This document shows, piece after piece, positions 1 through 7,188 of a stretch of DNA of 7,610 nucleotides. The stretch is taken from NCBI GenBank assembly GCA_030673355.1, contig DAOVJF010000112.1:1-7610 (forward strand), in the 5' to 3' direction. The first letter of the stretch is position 1. Each line of letters opens with the position of its first letter. The position numbers and the translations under genes were made by a program. The notes under the pieces were generated by a model. It did no database searches. It was not told where the DNA came from and saw only the letters and a program-made list of their open reading frames with translations. This DNA comes from Planctomycetota bacterium (GTDB lineage: Bacteria; JAJVIF01; JAPKYR01).

Positions 1-1
1 T

Positions 2-109
2 CCAATCCTGTTAAACAAAAATTGATTGGAATTTAGGGGGACACCTGCTTTTCGACGGGCGAAAAGAGGTGTCCCCGATCTCGAATCAATATTTAATTAA
101 TAGGATTGG
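2..109. repeat. Long imperfect palindrome (MITE- or REP-like hairpin element)
   Basis: Bases 2-27 pair with 84-109 at 22 of 26 positions by Watson-Crick rules, plus one G-U pair (10/101) and three mismatches (15/96, 16/95, 20/91). After an internal loop (28-36 and 77-83), 37-46 (GGGGACACCT) pairs perfectly with 67-76. A single bulged G47 follows, then 48-54 (CTTTTCG) pairs perfectly with 60-66, leaving a 5-base loop. About 40 pairs fold the whole 108 nt into one hairpin. There is no T-run directly after it on either strand, so it is not a standard terminator. The size and self-complementarity suit a non-autonomous mobile repeat or a REP/BIME-type element. No transposase is in the window, and the left flank lies outside it, so target duplications cannot be judged. 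Confidence 0.72.
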
Positions 110-223
110 TCTAACCACTGCGGATTAATTTACAGGTTTCCAGGTAGTTTTGAATAAAATTAGAATAGAAAAAAGTCCCCGGCATTGCCGGGGACATTCA
201 TTTTTTTGTTTATCTAATCTTGC
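110..223. other. Non-coding stretch between palindrome and lipoprotein gene
   Basis: This AT-rich stretch has no supportable gene on either strand. Its only clear element is the terminator hairpin at 169-195. Together with the palindrome it leaves 223 bases without coding sequence at the left edge. Confidence 0.6.
169..195 (-). terminator. Intrinsic terminator of the 904-residue lipoprotein gene
   Basis: GTCCCCGGC (175-183) pairs perfectly with GCCGGGGAC (187-195) around an ATT loop, giving a 9-bp GC-rich stem. Read on the minus strand, the stem is followed at once by six U (plus-strand A169-174). It lies 28 bases past the stop codon at 224-226. On the plus strand the stem is followed after ATTCA by a T-run (about 200-207), so it could also stop transcription arriving from the left. 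Confidence 0.88.
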
Positions 224-2938
224 TTATGGAGTTTCATCCGCCTCATAAATGCTGAGATAGGAGTTTGACCCGTCCACTGAAATCAAAGCGAGTATTTCCA
301 GATTAGCACTTCCATCGATCCTCAAAGGCGTACCGGTGATCCCGATAATCTCGAGGCTTGGTGTAATAGCGCCCCCATCCATGTTACTGAAGGCTTTGAT
401 CCTGTAACCGAGAACATCACAGTTATCGAGGAGGTACATGTGGTTTAACTCGCCTGCGGTGAGGTCGAGTGGATCGTTAATCCGCAAATCGTCAGTGCCC
501 TGTTCGCCGTTTCCGAAGAATCTGCTCTGGTAATTAAAGTTCAAGACATCGAAGCAGGCAGCATACCAGTCGTACTCTTCAACAAACCAGATAAACCCGA
601 ATGCCGGGTCACATTCCGCGGCTTTAATTAAATTGTACTTGACTACATCGGGACCGTATCCTCCTGTTGAAGTATCAACACTATGAACTGTAAGATCATG
701 TAAGTTGAAAAGAACATCGGGGATTCGATCCAGGTATGTCTCCCACCACTGCGGGAGGGGTATGTCAGTAGTATTACCCCAAACTGTGACGTGGTCGTTT
801 AGATAAGTTCCACTGTTGACGGTCACAACATCCTGTAAATACTTGAAAAAAGTACTGGAATTTGATTGGGTTGTTTCAATAATAAATGTCCCACTACCGG
901 TATAATGCCTTGAATAGATCGTATCATGATCAGGCATATCCCACGCGACGAACCAGAAGCCGTTTAACGCCATATCAATGAACCTGGCATTGGGATCGGT
1001 ATTTACACTCCAATCCCATGTGGTATAGAATGGTCCGAGCCACTTGGTCACAACCCCATCGTCATACAGGACCAATACATCCCCGGTAGTGTGGTCAACA
1101 CACACGTCGGTTGCGAGTCCGAGATCCGTTACATCAAGATTTTTCAATGGAGCGATGACTGCAAAGTTATCATCCGACATGTCTGTAACTGTTGGGAAAT
1201 CGTCAGATGTAACCCTGATACGACCTTCTGCTGTGTTATCGGCAACCGACGGGGACCAGGTCTCTACACCATCATTATCGGTACCGGCGGCTACCGTGAC
1301 CGGCCAGGTGGACCCGGCATCCCTCGATAGTTCAATTGTCACTAATCCCTGGACATTATCCGATGACCAGAGGATATCGTATGGCTCCTCTGACATCAGG
1401 GTTTCACCACCGTTTGGATCATCTACCGTGATTGTCCGCGGTGCGATTCTGAAGTCGTTGTTGGAAACATCAACCGCCTGAGCCGGGAAGTCGATCGAGT
1501 AGATCCAGATTCGAGCCTGATCGGTAATATGAGCGGCCGTAGGCGTCCATGTCTCAATTCCGTCGTCCGCGGTATTGGCGAAAAGCATTTCCCATGAGCC
1601 CCACGGCAAGGCCATACCAAGGTTCGAGAAGAGGATGTTTATGTTCCCGGTGATATTTTTAGATGTCCAGATAATGTCATAAGGCTCATCGGGGGTCAGG
1701 GTTTCGAACCCGTTCGGTTGTAACAGTTTGAGCTGATAGTACGGGGCTACGGTATCGACCGGCAGGTCGTATCTGAAAAATGCTGCAAGCCCGCCCTCGG
1801 CATGAGGTATAGCCGGAAAATCATTGTCGTAATCGTAGCCGTCGTATTCTGCGATAATCCACACTTCATGGCCTTGAGTGCCAACAAACGGGTCCGATCC
1901 GATTTCGAAGTGGTACGTAGAGACATTAGGACCTCCATCTACACCGTATACCTCGGCACTGAACGTAGGCACCGTATCTGTAACTGAGGACTCGATCTTA
2001 ATTGTCGATGGTTGTTCTTCCCAGGCAAACAGATCGACATCGATAATGATGTCGCCGCCGGATTCAGAACCATCGAAATACAGGTCTGGGAATATATTCA
2101 CGGTGCAGGCGATAGCTTCTGTTATGTGATAAGGCTCCGTAGGACCGCTAATACCATGATCTTCCCATGTGCATACGATTGCGTATCCGAAAAGCACTCC
2201 GGGTTCAGGCAGTAGTGGAAAATCGATTTTCATAGTTCGGGAAAGACCCGTGGCAAAAAACCCATCATAGTTGTTCCCTGATGTAAGGAATTCAAATGAG
2301 TCGCCGGGGGCGCCCAAACCGGTCGAATAGTATTTATATGGGTTGAGGTTGGCAGTTCCCTTGTTATTCTGCCAGCCACCGGGTGCCCATCCAAAGATAA
2401 GTTCGGTGGTGAATTCGAATGGATTAAACCACCGCGTATAACCATCAGGATTTTTCATAAATGTGTCCACGTAAGGGGCTGAATACCTGAGGTCGCCAAA
2501 CTGCAGTGATTTGCTACCATTGGTGATTATGACACCCATAAGGTCGTAAACCTTGTACTGTGGCATGCCTGCAAGGGGGTGGAAAATTTTAAAATCCACG
2601 TCGACCCCGAAAATTGCCGGGTCTCCATCGTACACAACAATGTTTTCAAACATAATGCCGTTCACAGGGGCTATCATCAAATTCAGGAAAGGTACGATAT
2701 TCAACGTGAACGCGGCTGTACGGTTTCCCACAGCCGTAAATTCCTCCGTCTCATAATCGAAGTAAATATCGTAGTAACCCATCAGTGAGGTATTCGTTGA
2801 CTGTCCCAGGTTTGGTGATCCGGTTTCAACTAACTGATTGGTGGTCGGTGTCATGGGACTTCCACCGCCGCCAGAACATCCAGTCCAAATCATGGCAAAA
2901 AACATCAATGCCACCACTACAAATGACCATCGATTCAT
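224..2938 (-). CDS. Large surface lipoprotein with two Kre9/KNH-like modules
   Basis: This gene encodes a predicted exported lipoprotein of 904 residues with unknown function. The ATG at 2938 is preferred over the in-frame ATG at 2959, because GGAGG sits 5 bases before it and the signal peptide then begins properly (MNRW). A hydrophobic stretch leads to Cys21; the lipobox reads WTGC, with an unusual Trp at -3. A Gly/Ser/Pro/Thr tether follows. Residues of roughly 50-390 form an Asp- and aromatic-rich region containing NPDGYTRWFNP; I recall similar segments in proteins of uncultured bacteria but cannot name the domain. Two tandem modules follow at about 403-501 and 502-597. Both have PNG.ET, PYDI.W.S, DG.ETW.P, RI and a closing F.IAP or FAVIAP, which resembles the Kre9/KNH (PF10342) family. 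The last 300 residues are beta-rich in appearance, possibly propeller-like, and unassigned. The gene ends at a strong terminator. Function and ligand are unknown; adhesion or carbohydrate binding is only a guess. Confidence 0.93.
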   Translation of the reverse strand: MNRWSFVVVALMFFAMIWTGCSGGGGSPMTPTTNQLVETGSPNLGQSTNTSLMGYYDIYFDYETEEFTAVGNRTAAFTLNIVPFLNLMIAPVNGIMFENIVVYDGDPAIFGVDVDFKIFHPLAGMPQYKVYDLMGVIITNGSKSLQFGDLRYSAPYVDTFMKNPDGYTRWFNPFEFTTELIFGWAPGGWQNNKGTANLNPYKYYSTGLGAPGDSFEFLTSGNNYDGFFATGLSRTMKIDFPLLPEPGVLFGYAIVCTWEDHGISGPTEPYHITEAIACTVNIFPDLYFDGSESGGDIIIDVDLFAWEEQPSTIKIESSVTDTVPTFSAEVYGVDGGPNVSTYHFEIGSDPFVGTQGHEVWIIAEYDGYDYDNDFPAIPHAEGGLAAFFRYDLPVDTVAPYYQLKLLQPNGFETLTPDEPYDIIWTSKNITGNINILFSNLGMALPWGSWEMLFANTADDGIETWTPTAAHITDQARIWIYSIDFPAQAVDVSNNDFRIAPRTITVDDPNGGETLMSEEPYDILWSSDNVQGLVTIELSRDAGSTWPVTVAAGTDNDGVETWSPSVADNTAEGRIRVTSDDFPTVTDMSDDNFAVIAPLKNLDVTDLGLATDVCVDHTTGDVLVLYDDGVVTKWLGPFYTTWDWSVNTDPNARFIDMALNGFWFVAWDMPDHDTIYSRHYTGSGTFIIETTQSNSSTFFKYLQDVVTVNSGTYLNDHVTVWGNTTDIPLPQWWETYLDRIPDVLFNLHDLTVHSVDTSTGGYGPDVVKYNLIKAAECDPAFGFIWFVEEYDWYAACFDVLNFNYQSRFFGNGEQGTDDLRINDPLDLTAGELNHMYLLDNCDVLGYRIKAFSNMDGGAITPSLEIIGITGTPLRIDGSANLEILALISVDGSNSYLSIYEADETP
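1148..1441 (-). repeat. Kre9/KNH-like module, second copy
   Basis: This segment codes for residues of about 502-597 of the lipoprotein. It carries DPNGGET, EEPYDILWSS, VTIELSRDAGSTW, DGVETWSP, RIRVTS and DDNFAVIAP. The order and spacing match bacterial Kre9/KNH-like beta-sandwich modules closely, and more closely than the first copy does. Confidence 0.75.
1442..1738 (-). repeat. Kre9/KNH-like module, first copy
   Basis: This segment codes for residues of about 403-501. It shares QPNGFET, DEPYDIIWTS, DGIETWTP, ARIWIYS and NNDFRIAP with the second copy directly after it. It diverges in the middle: the IELSRD..STW strand of copy two is replaced by INILFSNLG and an insertion before DDGIETW. The pair looks like an old in-gene duplication. 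Confidence 0.72.
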
Positions 2939-2943
2939 GTCGA

Positions 2944-2948
2944 CCTCC
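2944..2948 (-). promoter_or_regulatory. Shine-Dalgarno GGAGG fixing the start at 2938
   Basis: On the minus strand GGAGG is followed by 5 bases and then ATG (2938-2936). The upstream in-frame ATG at 2959 has no such site and would add seven acidic, polar residues before the signal peptide. The site therefore decides the start. Confidence 0.88.
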
Positions 2949-3008
2949 GATATATCCACTTGCCGCCAACAAGCGGGTCCGATTTTGTCCGATATCTCCG
3001 AAGCTATA

Positions 3009-3037
3009 TTAATAGCACCTTATGACGTTTTGCGCAA
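3009..3037 (-). promoter_or_regulatory. Possible sigma70-type promoter for the lipoprotein gene
   Basis: On the minus strand TTGCGC (3037-3032) and TATTAA (3014-3009) are separated by 17 bases, about 70 bases before the ATG at 2938. The matches to consensus are 3 of 6 and 4 of 6, so this is a weak call in an AT-rich gap. The inferred leader carries ATCGGAC twice, but I see no known riboswitch. The gap at 2939-3113 contains no hairpin-plus-T terminator for the upstream gene, so read-through from it is equally possible. Confidence 0.35.
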
Positions 3038-3113
3038 CTTATTCTGTGAATTTTCTTACATTTAACCGCATTAAAATAATAATTTCCGGCTTAATTAATT
3101 TAAATCCTGAACT

Positions 3114-5153
3114 TTATTTATCCAGGGCCAGCGCCAGGTAGTCAAATGCTTCCGGATTTCCAGGCTCGACAATGGTCATCGTGTAAAAATACTGTGCCGC
3201 CTCGTCCTTATCCCCTTTTAATAAAGCATTACTCCCGTAAAACAACAGCATCTCGCCAATGCGCCATTGGATGTCCGCTTCGGGCGCCCATAACCACCTG
3301 TATTGAGGTTCGGGTAAACTATCCAGGCCGGACCCCCAGAATTCCCACCGGTACCCCACGGGAAGCCCGGGTATATAAATTGATACACCGGTCTCGGAAT
3401 ACAACCCGCTTTCCGCGGTTGAATAATCGGATGTTGACTGTGGCGGTACGAATGTGAAATTTATTCCCCGTCGTGCGAGTGTATAACGCATCAGGGCAGG
3501 CTCTTCGAGGAACCCGGAGTTGAAAAATGTTGTGTTGATCTCCCGGTCCGGGTCCTCTTCGGAAATCCGCACAATGGCTTCAGTCATGGCTCCGGAGATG
3601 TCAGCGAGTTCCGACAGGCTCCCGATTTCTCCGGCCCAGCCGGCCAGATTCACGTCGGGACGGTAACCTGCCTGACCGGTGATCGGATCGGGATGCACGT
3701 AGCACAGGTAGTTGAACGCGAATATTTCATCTCCCGCCACAACAAGCGTCGAATTCTCGGAACAAGAATCCAGAGCGTTCAGCCCGTACTCATGGGCGAG
3801 GGTGTTGCGGGATTTATCCCCAACATGATAATTGGACGCGAAATTTATCGCTATAAGGACAAGCCCGACAATTACGGTGGCGATTCCGATCACTCGCGAT
3901 ACCCGCTCGTATTGTCCTGCCCAGTCGAGAAAATTACTGATTCCAAGACCGATAAAAATTGAGTAAATAACCTCAAGCGGAAGCATCAGACCCGGCCCAG
4001 CTGCCTGGAGATTGTAAAACGGCGCGCGAAGGATATCGCCGGATGGGTAAAAATGAACCACCAGGAAATACAGGATCCATGCTGTGAAGATCAGTATCCG
4101 GTTATTTCTGTATTCAGGATCAACATGTGTTTTTTCATTTTTCCGCCTGCGTCGGAATTTGTAAAAAAGTCCCATGACGCCGGTAATGGCCAGGATAAGC
4201 CCGAAATCCCTTCTGACAAGATCGATATAAAACCGGAAGACATCCGATATTGTCGTTTTGTCACCCGCAAGCGCTTCCCCGGTATGTGTGTATTCCCTCT
4301 GCCGTGAATAGACCCCACGGCCTATGTAATCCATAAAATATTGAACCGGGGGTGTGGTTGTGTACCGATTTTCCCGAAGCTCATCCGGATCTTCCACGGT
4401 AAGCCGTTCATATTCCGCTTCTGAAATAAAATTCAATCGACCGTCCGGGGTCCCGTATTTCGCAAGGGGAAGGTAAATGAACGGCGCCAGTCCGAGAATG
4501 AACAGCAGCATAAATGCCGTCCACTGGATCGGTTTAAAATTCAATGCTTTACTGAGGGCCAGGTAAATAATAATTGCCGGGAAGAATAATACGATCGACT
4601 GGTGATGTGAAACCGCCAGTCCCGACAGAGTAACCAGCCAGTACGGATCGCCGGGCCTCCTGTCCTGTACCAGCCGCACAGACAGGTAAATCAGGAGCAG
4701 AATAAACAGGCTTGATAATGAATCATTTTCGCAAATCTCCGCATGCCACCAGAATACGCGGCTGAACGCGAGTGCTCCGGTCGCCAGCATCGCGGCGACA
4801 GGTTTCCCTGTAATACGATTCACTAACGAGAACAGGACCATCAATGCGGCAACGGCAAAGATCATAGACAGAAGGTTCGCGCGCCATGCCGGGGCTGAGT
4901 ACTCCTGCATCCGGATAAAAATTGGCTGGATCGGCAATCGCTCGAAAATTCCCACCAGAATGGTAAAGAGCGGGTAACCCGGCTGGTGAGCTGTTCCCCA
5001 CTGCCACCCGGCGGTCAGAAAGTCCCCTGTGTCGCCGAGTACAATTGATGGGGCAAGCCCTTTAAGGTAGACGAAAATTGGGATTGCAGTCAGCGCGTAC
5101 CACCAGGAACCCCTTTCTGATTTACTGCGATTATTTTTCTCCGGGTGGTTCAT
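3114..5153 (-). CDS. DUF2723 family (TMEM260/GT-C-like) membrane protein
   Basis: This 679-residue protein resembles DUF2723 (PF11028) proteins, which relate to GT-C glycosyltransferases that use lipid-linked sugars outside the membrane. The N-terminus shows the family pattern: GDTGDF (residues 40-45, the acidic motif in the first extracytoplasmic loop), AHQPGYPL (56-62), FWWHAE (134-139) and SHHQS (182-186). About ten or more hydrophobic segments lie between residues 17 and 440. The soluble C-terminal part has GDEIFAFNYL and YRPDVNL, matching the usual DUF2723 pattern of a GD..F..YL segment followed by R.DV. The end (about 629-679) reads as one TPR-like repeat (AL.KGD.DEA..YF....). The ATG at 5153 has no Shine-Dalgarno, and no ATG, GTG or TTG precedes it in frame before a TGA at about 5205-5207. 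A TACAAT lies 10 bases upstream. Activity and acceptor are inferred from the family, not shown; the putative acidic catalytic residues are D41 and D44. Confidence 0.9.
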   Translation of the reverse strand: MNHPEKNNRSKSERGSWWYALTAIPIFVYLKGLAPSIVLGDTGDFLTAGWQWGTAHQPGYPLFTILVGIFERLPIQPIFIRMQEYSAPAWRANLLSMIFAVAALMVLFSLVNRITGKPVAAMLATGALAFSRVFWWHAEICENDSLSSLFILLLIYLSVRLVQDRRPGDPYWLVTLSGLAVSHHQSIVLFFPAIIIYLALSKALNFKPIQWTAFMLLFILGLAPFIYLPLAKYGTPDGRLNFISEAEYERLTVEDPDELRENRYTTTPPVQYFMDYIGRGVYSRQREYTHTGEALAGDKTTISDVFRFYIDLVRRDFGLILAITGVMGLFYKFRRRRKNEKTHVDPEYRNNRILIFTAWILYFLVVHFYPSGDILRAPFYNLQAAGPGLMLPLEVIYSIFIGLGISNFLDWAGQYERVSRVIGIATVIVGLVLIAINFASNYHVGDKSRNTLAHEYGLNALDSCSENSTLVVAGDEIFAFNYLCYVHPDPITGQAGYRPDVNLAGWAGEIGSLSELADISGAMTEAIVRISEEDPDREINTTFFNSGFLEEPALMRYTLARRGINFTFVPPQSTSDYSTAESGLYSETGVSIYIPGLPVGYRWEFWGSGLDSLPEPQYRWLWAPEADIQWRIGEMLLFYGSNALLKGDKDEAAQYFYTMTIVEPGNPEAFDYLALALDK

Positions 5154-5163
5154 CGGCTTGAAT

Positions 5164-5169
5164 ATTGTA
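5164..5169 (-). promoter_or_regulatory. Possible -10 box close to the DUF2723 start
   Basis: On the minus strand TACAAT (5 of 6 to consensus) ends 10 bases before the ATG. A hexamer 17 bases upstream is poor. Transcription from here would begin only a few bases before the start codon, which fits the missing Shine-Dalgarno. Confidence 0.35.
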
Positions 5170-5241
5170 GCAGCGGACCGGGCTTTGAGCCAGGGATACG
5201 AAATTCATCGGGTTTAAAGCTACTGCTTTTGAGTCATGCTA

Positions 5242-5270
5242 TTGGTGTATTCGGTCCAAGCGACTATAAT
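5242..5270 (+). promoter_or_regulatory. Promoter of the tandem hydrolase lipoprotein gene
   Basis: TTGGTG (5242-5247) and a perfect TATAAT (5265-5270) are separated by 17 bases. The ATG of the downstream gene is only 12 bases past the -10 box, so the leader would be about 5-6 bases. No Shine-Dalgarno is present. This position also argues against starting the gene further upstream, since an ATG at 5145 would lie before the promoter. Confidence 0.6.
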
Positions 5271-5282
5271 TATACATATACG

Positions 5283-7148
5283 ATGGCACATCGAACAATT
5301 GAAAAGGTAATATGCTTGATCCCGATCTGCCTGCTTATAGCTTTATCAGCATCTTCTTGCGGCGGCGGGTCGGACCCGTCGCAGCCCGATCCGGAGGAGC
5401 AACCCACGGACACGATTGATCCCTGGACTCCCGATCATCAGTCCGACCGGCTTCAGATCAAGGAAGAACACTGGATTGAAATGCCCGATGGTGTCGGGAT
5501 AAATTCATTCGTGCTTCGTCCCAGAGATGCTTCAACTGCTAACAGGTACCCCGGCCTGATTCTGATAACCGGCGGTCTCAGCAGTAAGTATGAATGGCTC
5601 AATGAAAATTTCCAGTCGAATGCCTGGAATTTTGTGGACACCGGGCTGATCGTTCTTATTTACAGTGCCAGGGGACGGCATATTTCCGAGGGGGAAGAAA
5701 ATTTCAACGGTTATATCCAGCAGGACGATTTGAAATCAATTATTGAATGGTTCGTGCAGAGAGATGACCTCCGGATCGGCGGCATTGGAATTGCCTCTGC
5801 GAGCTGGGGCACTACGCTCGCGACGATTACACTTTCCCGGTATCCCGATCTCCCGGTACTATTCCATGTGGATAGCGAGGGGGCAATGGATCGATTCGAT
5901 TTTACAAACTGGGACGATCCTGAACGGGTGGCAGACCTTCAGGGCCATGGAACCTGGGATGATGAGTTCTGGTCGGAACGGGAGGCGAAGTACCATATTG
6001 GGAACGTGACGTGCCCGTATTTCCGTAATCAGACCGACAGGGACCATATCATTCGGGAGTTTTATCCCGATGCGGCTATTTACATGGTCAATACCGCGAT
6101 GGCCGGTACAAGCCCGTATGTGAGATTAAATGACTATGAGCCTAACCGGTACTATGATTTAAATAAGGCGGATGAGATCGACTGGCCGCACTATGAAACA
6201 CACGATCCTTTATTTTTCAACTCTATTGTTAGTGCAATGGAAATTACTACCGCTACAGGATTTCCTGATGAACAAAAACCTGAACCTGAGCCCGAACCCG
6301 ATCACTGGGTTCCTGATTACCAGCCTGAACGTGAACAGGTCATGGATAAGTTCTGGCTGACGGCACAGGATGGGATCGAACTGCACCTGCTTCTATACCG
6401 TCCCCTCGATTCGTCGCCATCGAATCAATACCCCGGAATTATTCTCGTGCCCGGGGGAATCAAAGATGGTTTCTCCTGGCAAAATACGAATATTAAAGCG
6501 AATGCCTGGGAATTTGTACGCTCCGGTTTGATCGTCCTTACATTTGACCCTCGCGGCCGGGGATTTTCAGAGGGCGAGGATGATTACTACGGAACAGACG
6601 GTCAGGATTCATTCAAGCTGATTGTCGAATGGTTACATGAGCGGGAAGACATTATTCCCGGTGGGGTCGGCATCTCATCATCGAGTCTTGGTATTATTCT
6701 CGCGGCAAACACTCTTGGCCGGTACCCGGATTTGCCCGTCAGGTTCCTGGTGGATATGGAAGGCGGTTCGGATCGATATTACTCGACAAATAATGATGAT
6801 CCCGACTACATGATCTATAACGCAGGACACTCAATATCGGACGATGCCTGGTGGGAGTCAAGGGAGGCGATCACGTATATCGGCTCAATTCCTCATCCCT
6901 ACTTCCGTTTACAGACAGACTTTGATCATTTCCTTCACAGGTTTAATCCACACGACGCAATCAGGATGGTCAATGCGGCGATGAATGGGGCCAGCCCATA
7001 TGTCCAGCTCAATGATATGACGCCGAATGCGCATTATGACCCTGATAAAACCGATTACTACAACTGGTTGCCCGCGGAGTACAATTTCGAGCAGTTTTAC
7101 GCCATGACTTTACATGCTGTTTCAGTTACGACGATCCTTGAAGAATAG
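5283..7148 (+). CDS. Lipoprotein with two tandem alpha/beta-hydrolase domains
   Basis: This gene encodes a 621-residue predicted envelope hydrolase; its substrate is unknown. I start it at ATG 5283, where a basic n-region (MAHRTIEK), a hydrophobic stretch and lipobox ASSC (Cys26) form a lipoprotein signal. The open frame continues upstream to an ATG at 5145, but that overlaps the divergent gene and buries the signal. After a Pro/Asp tether come domain 1 (about residues 46-301) and domain 2 (340-595), joined by a Pro-Glu linker. The domains align without gaps over 256 residues at about 48% identity by hand count. Each has a GG oxyanion-type turn, RGR..SEGE, a nucleophile elbow SASWG or SSSLG (Ser174, Ser468), RYPDLPV, a VD.EG segment and PYFR.QTD.DH (Asp252, Asp546). 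Domain 2 keeps FDPRGRG and His584; domain 1 has YSARGRH and Tyr290 there. The overall pattern suits the acyl-peptidase/esterase-like (DLH, BAAT) hydrolase group. The triad assignment is inference. Confidence 0.92.
   Translation: MAHRTIEKVICLIPICLLIALSASSCGGGSDPSQPDPEEQPTDTIDPWTPDHQSDRLQIKEEHWIEMPDGVGINSFVLRPRDASTANRYPGLILITGGLSSKYEWLNENFQSNAWNFVDTGLIVLIYSARGRHISEGEENFNGYIQQDDLKSIIEWFVQRDDLRIGGIGIASASWGTTLATITLSRYPDLPVLFHVDSEGAMDRFDFTNWDDPERVADLQGHGTWDDEFWSEREAKYHIGNVTCPYFRNQTDRDHIIREFYPDAAIYMVNTAMAGTSPYVRLNDYEPNRYYDLNKADEIDWPHYETHDPLFFNSIVSAMEITTATGFPDEQKPEPEPEPDHWVPDYQPEREQVMDKFWLTAQDGIELHLLLYRPLDSSPSNQYPGIILVPGGIKDGFSWQNTNIKANAWEFVRSGLIVLTFDPRGRGFSEGEDDYYGTDGQDSFKLIVEWLHEREDIIPGGVGISSSSLGIILAANTLGRYPDLPVRFLVDMEGGSDRYYSTNNDDPDYMIYNAGHSISDDAWWESREAITYIGSIPHPYFRLQTDFDHFLHRFNPHDAIRMVNAAMNGASPYVQLNDMTPNAHYDPDKTDYYNWLPAEYNFEQFYAMTLHAVSVTTILEE
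5418..6185 (+). repeat. Hydrolase domain repeat, copy 1
   Basis: This segment codes for DPWTPDHQ to EIDW. It aligns with 6300-7067 without a gap at about 124 of 256 residues. The RGRG motif is altered to SARGRH, and the position matching His584 of copy 2 is Tyr290. Confidence 0.85.
6258..6299 (+). other. Pro-Glu inter-domain linker
   Basis: This segment codes for GFPDEQKPEPEPEP. Its last part is built from repeating CCTGA(A/G) and CCCGAA hexamers, encoding alternating Pro and Glu. It resembles the Pro/Asp/Glu-rich tethers after the lipobox in the hydrolase genes, as expected if a tethered single-domain gene was fused onto another. Confidence 0.7.
6300..7067 (+). repeat. Hydrolase domain repeat, copy 2
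   Basis: This segment codes for DHWVPDYQ to YYNW. It retains VPGG, FDPRGRGFSEGE, SSSLG, QTDFDH and a His (residue 584) after the last predicted strand, so it is the copy with a plausible full Ser-Asp-His set. Confidence 0.85.
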
Positions 7149-7188
7149 ATCGGACTGGGAAATTCACCTGTACTTACCAGTAGAATAA

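Noticed and set aside
1044..1481. Plus-strand open frame of 145 codons inside the lipoprotein gene
   Set aside because: It is antisense to the Kre9-like modules, Ser/Thr/Val-rich by reflection of the coding strand, and has no ribosome site or recognisable motif.
2959..2971. CTTG...CAAG and CCGC...GCGG mini-hairpins in the leader of the lipoprotein gene as a riboswitch
   Set aside because: The stems are only 4 bp, mutually exclusive and match no riboswitch class I know.
3060..3113. AT-rich palindromes (TTAATTAA, ATTTAAAT) after the DUF2723 stop as a terminator
   Set aside because: They form no GC-containing stem and no hairpin followed by a U-run; they look like simple AT-rich spacer.
3693..4318. 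Short open frames on both strands within the DUF2723 gene
   Set aside because: They overlap a well-supported membrane protein in other frames and have no start signals or family resemblance.
5145..5282. N-terminal extension of the tandem hydrolase from ATG 5145, with a GPGFEPG peptide of the kind seen when a frame crosses a tRNA
   Set aside because: The extension lies upstream of a perfect TATAAT and before a clear lipoprotein signal. I looked for a tRNA on both strands and could not form a full cloverleaf.
6270..6302. Pro-Glu hexamer repeat as a CRISPR-like or regulatory repeat
   Set aside because: It is in frame within a coding region and simply encodes an EPEPEP linker.
7181..7186. TAGAAT as a -10 box for the third hydrolase gene
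   Set aside because: It lies 2 bases before the ATG, so transcription would begin inside the coding region, and no -35 is placed correctly. Co-transcription with the preceding gene is simpler.
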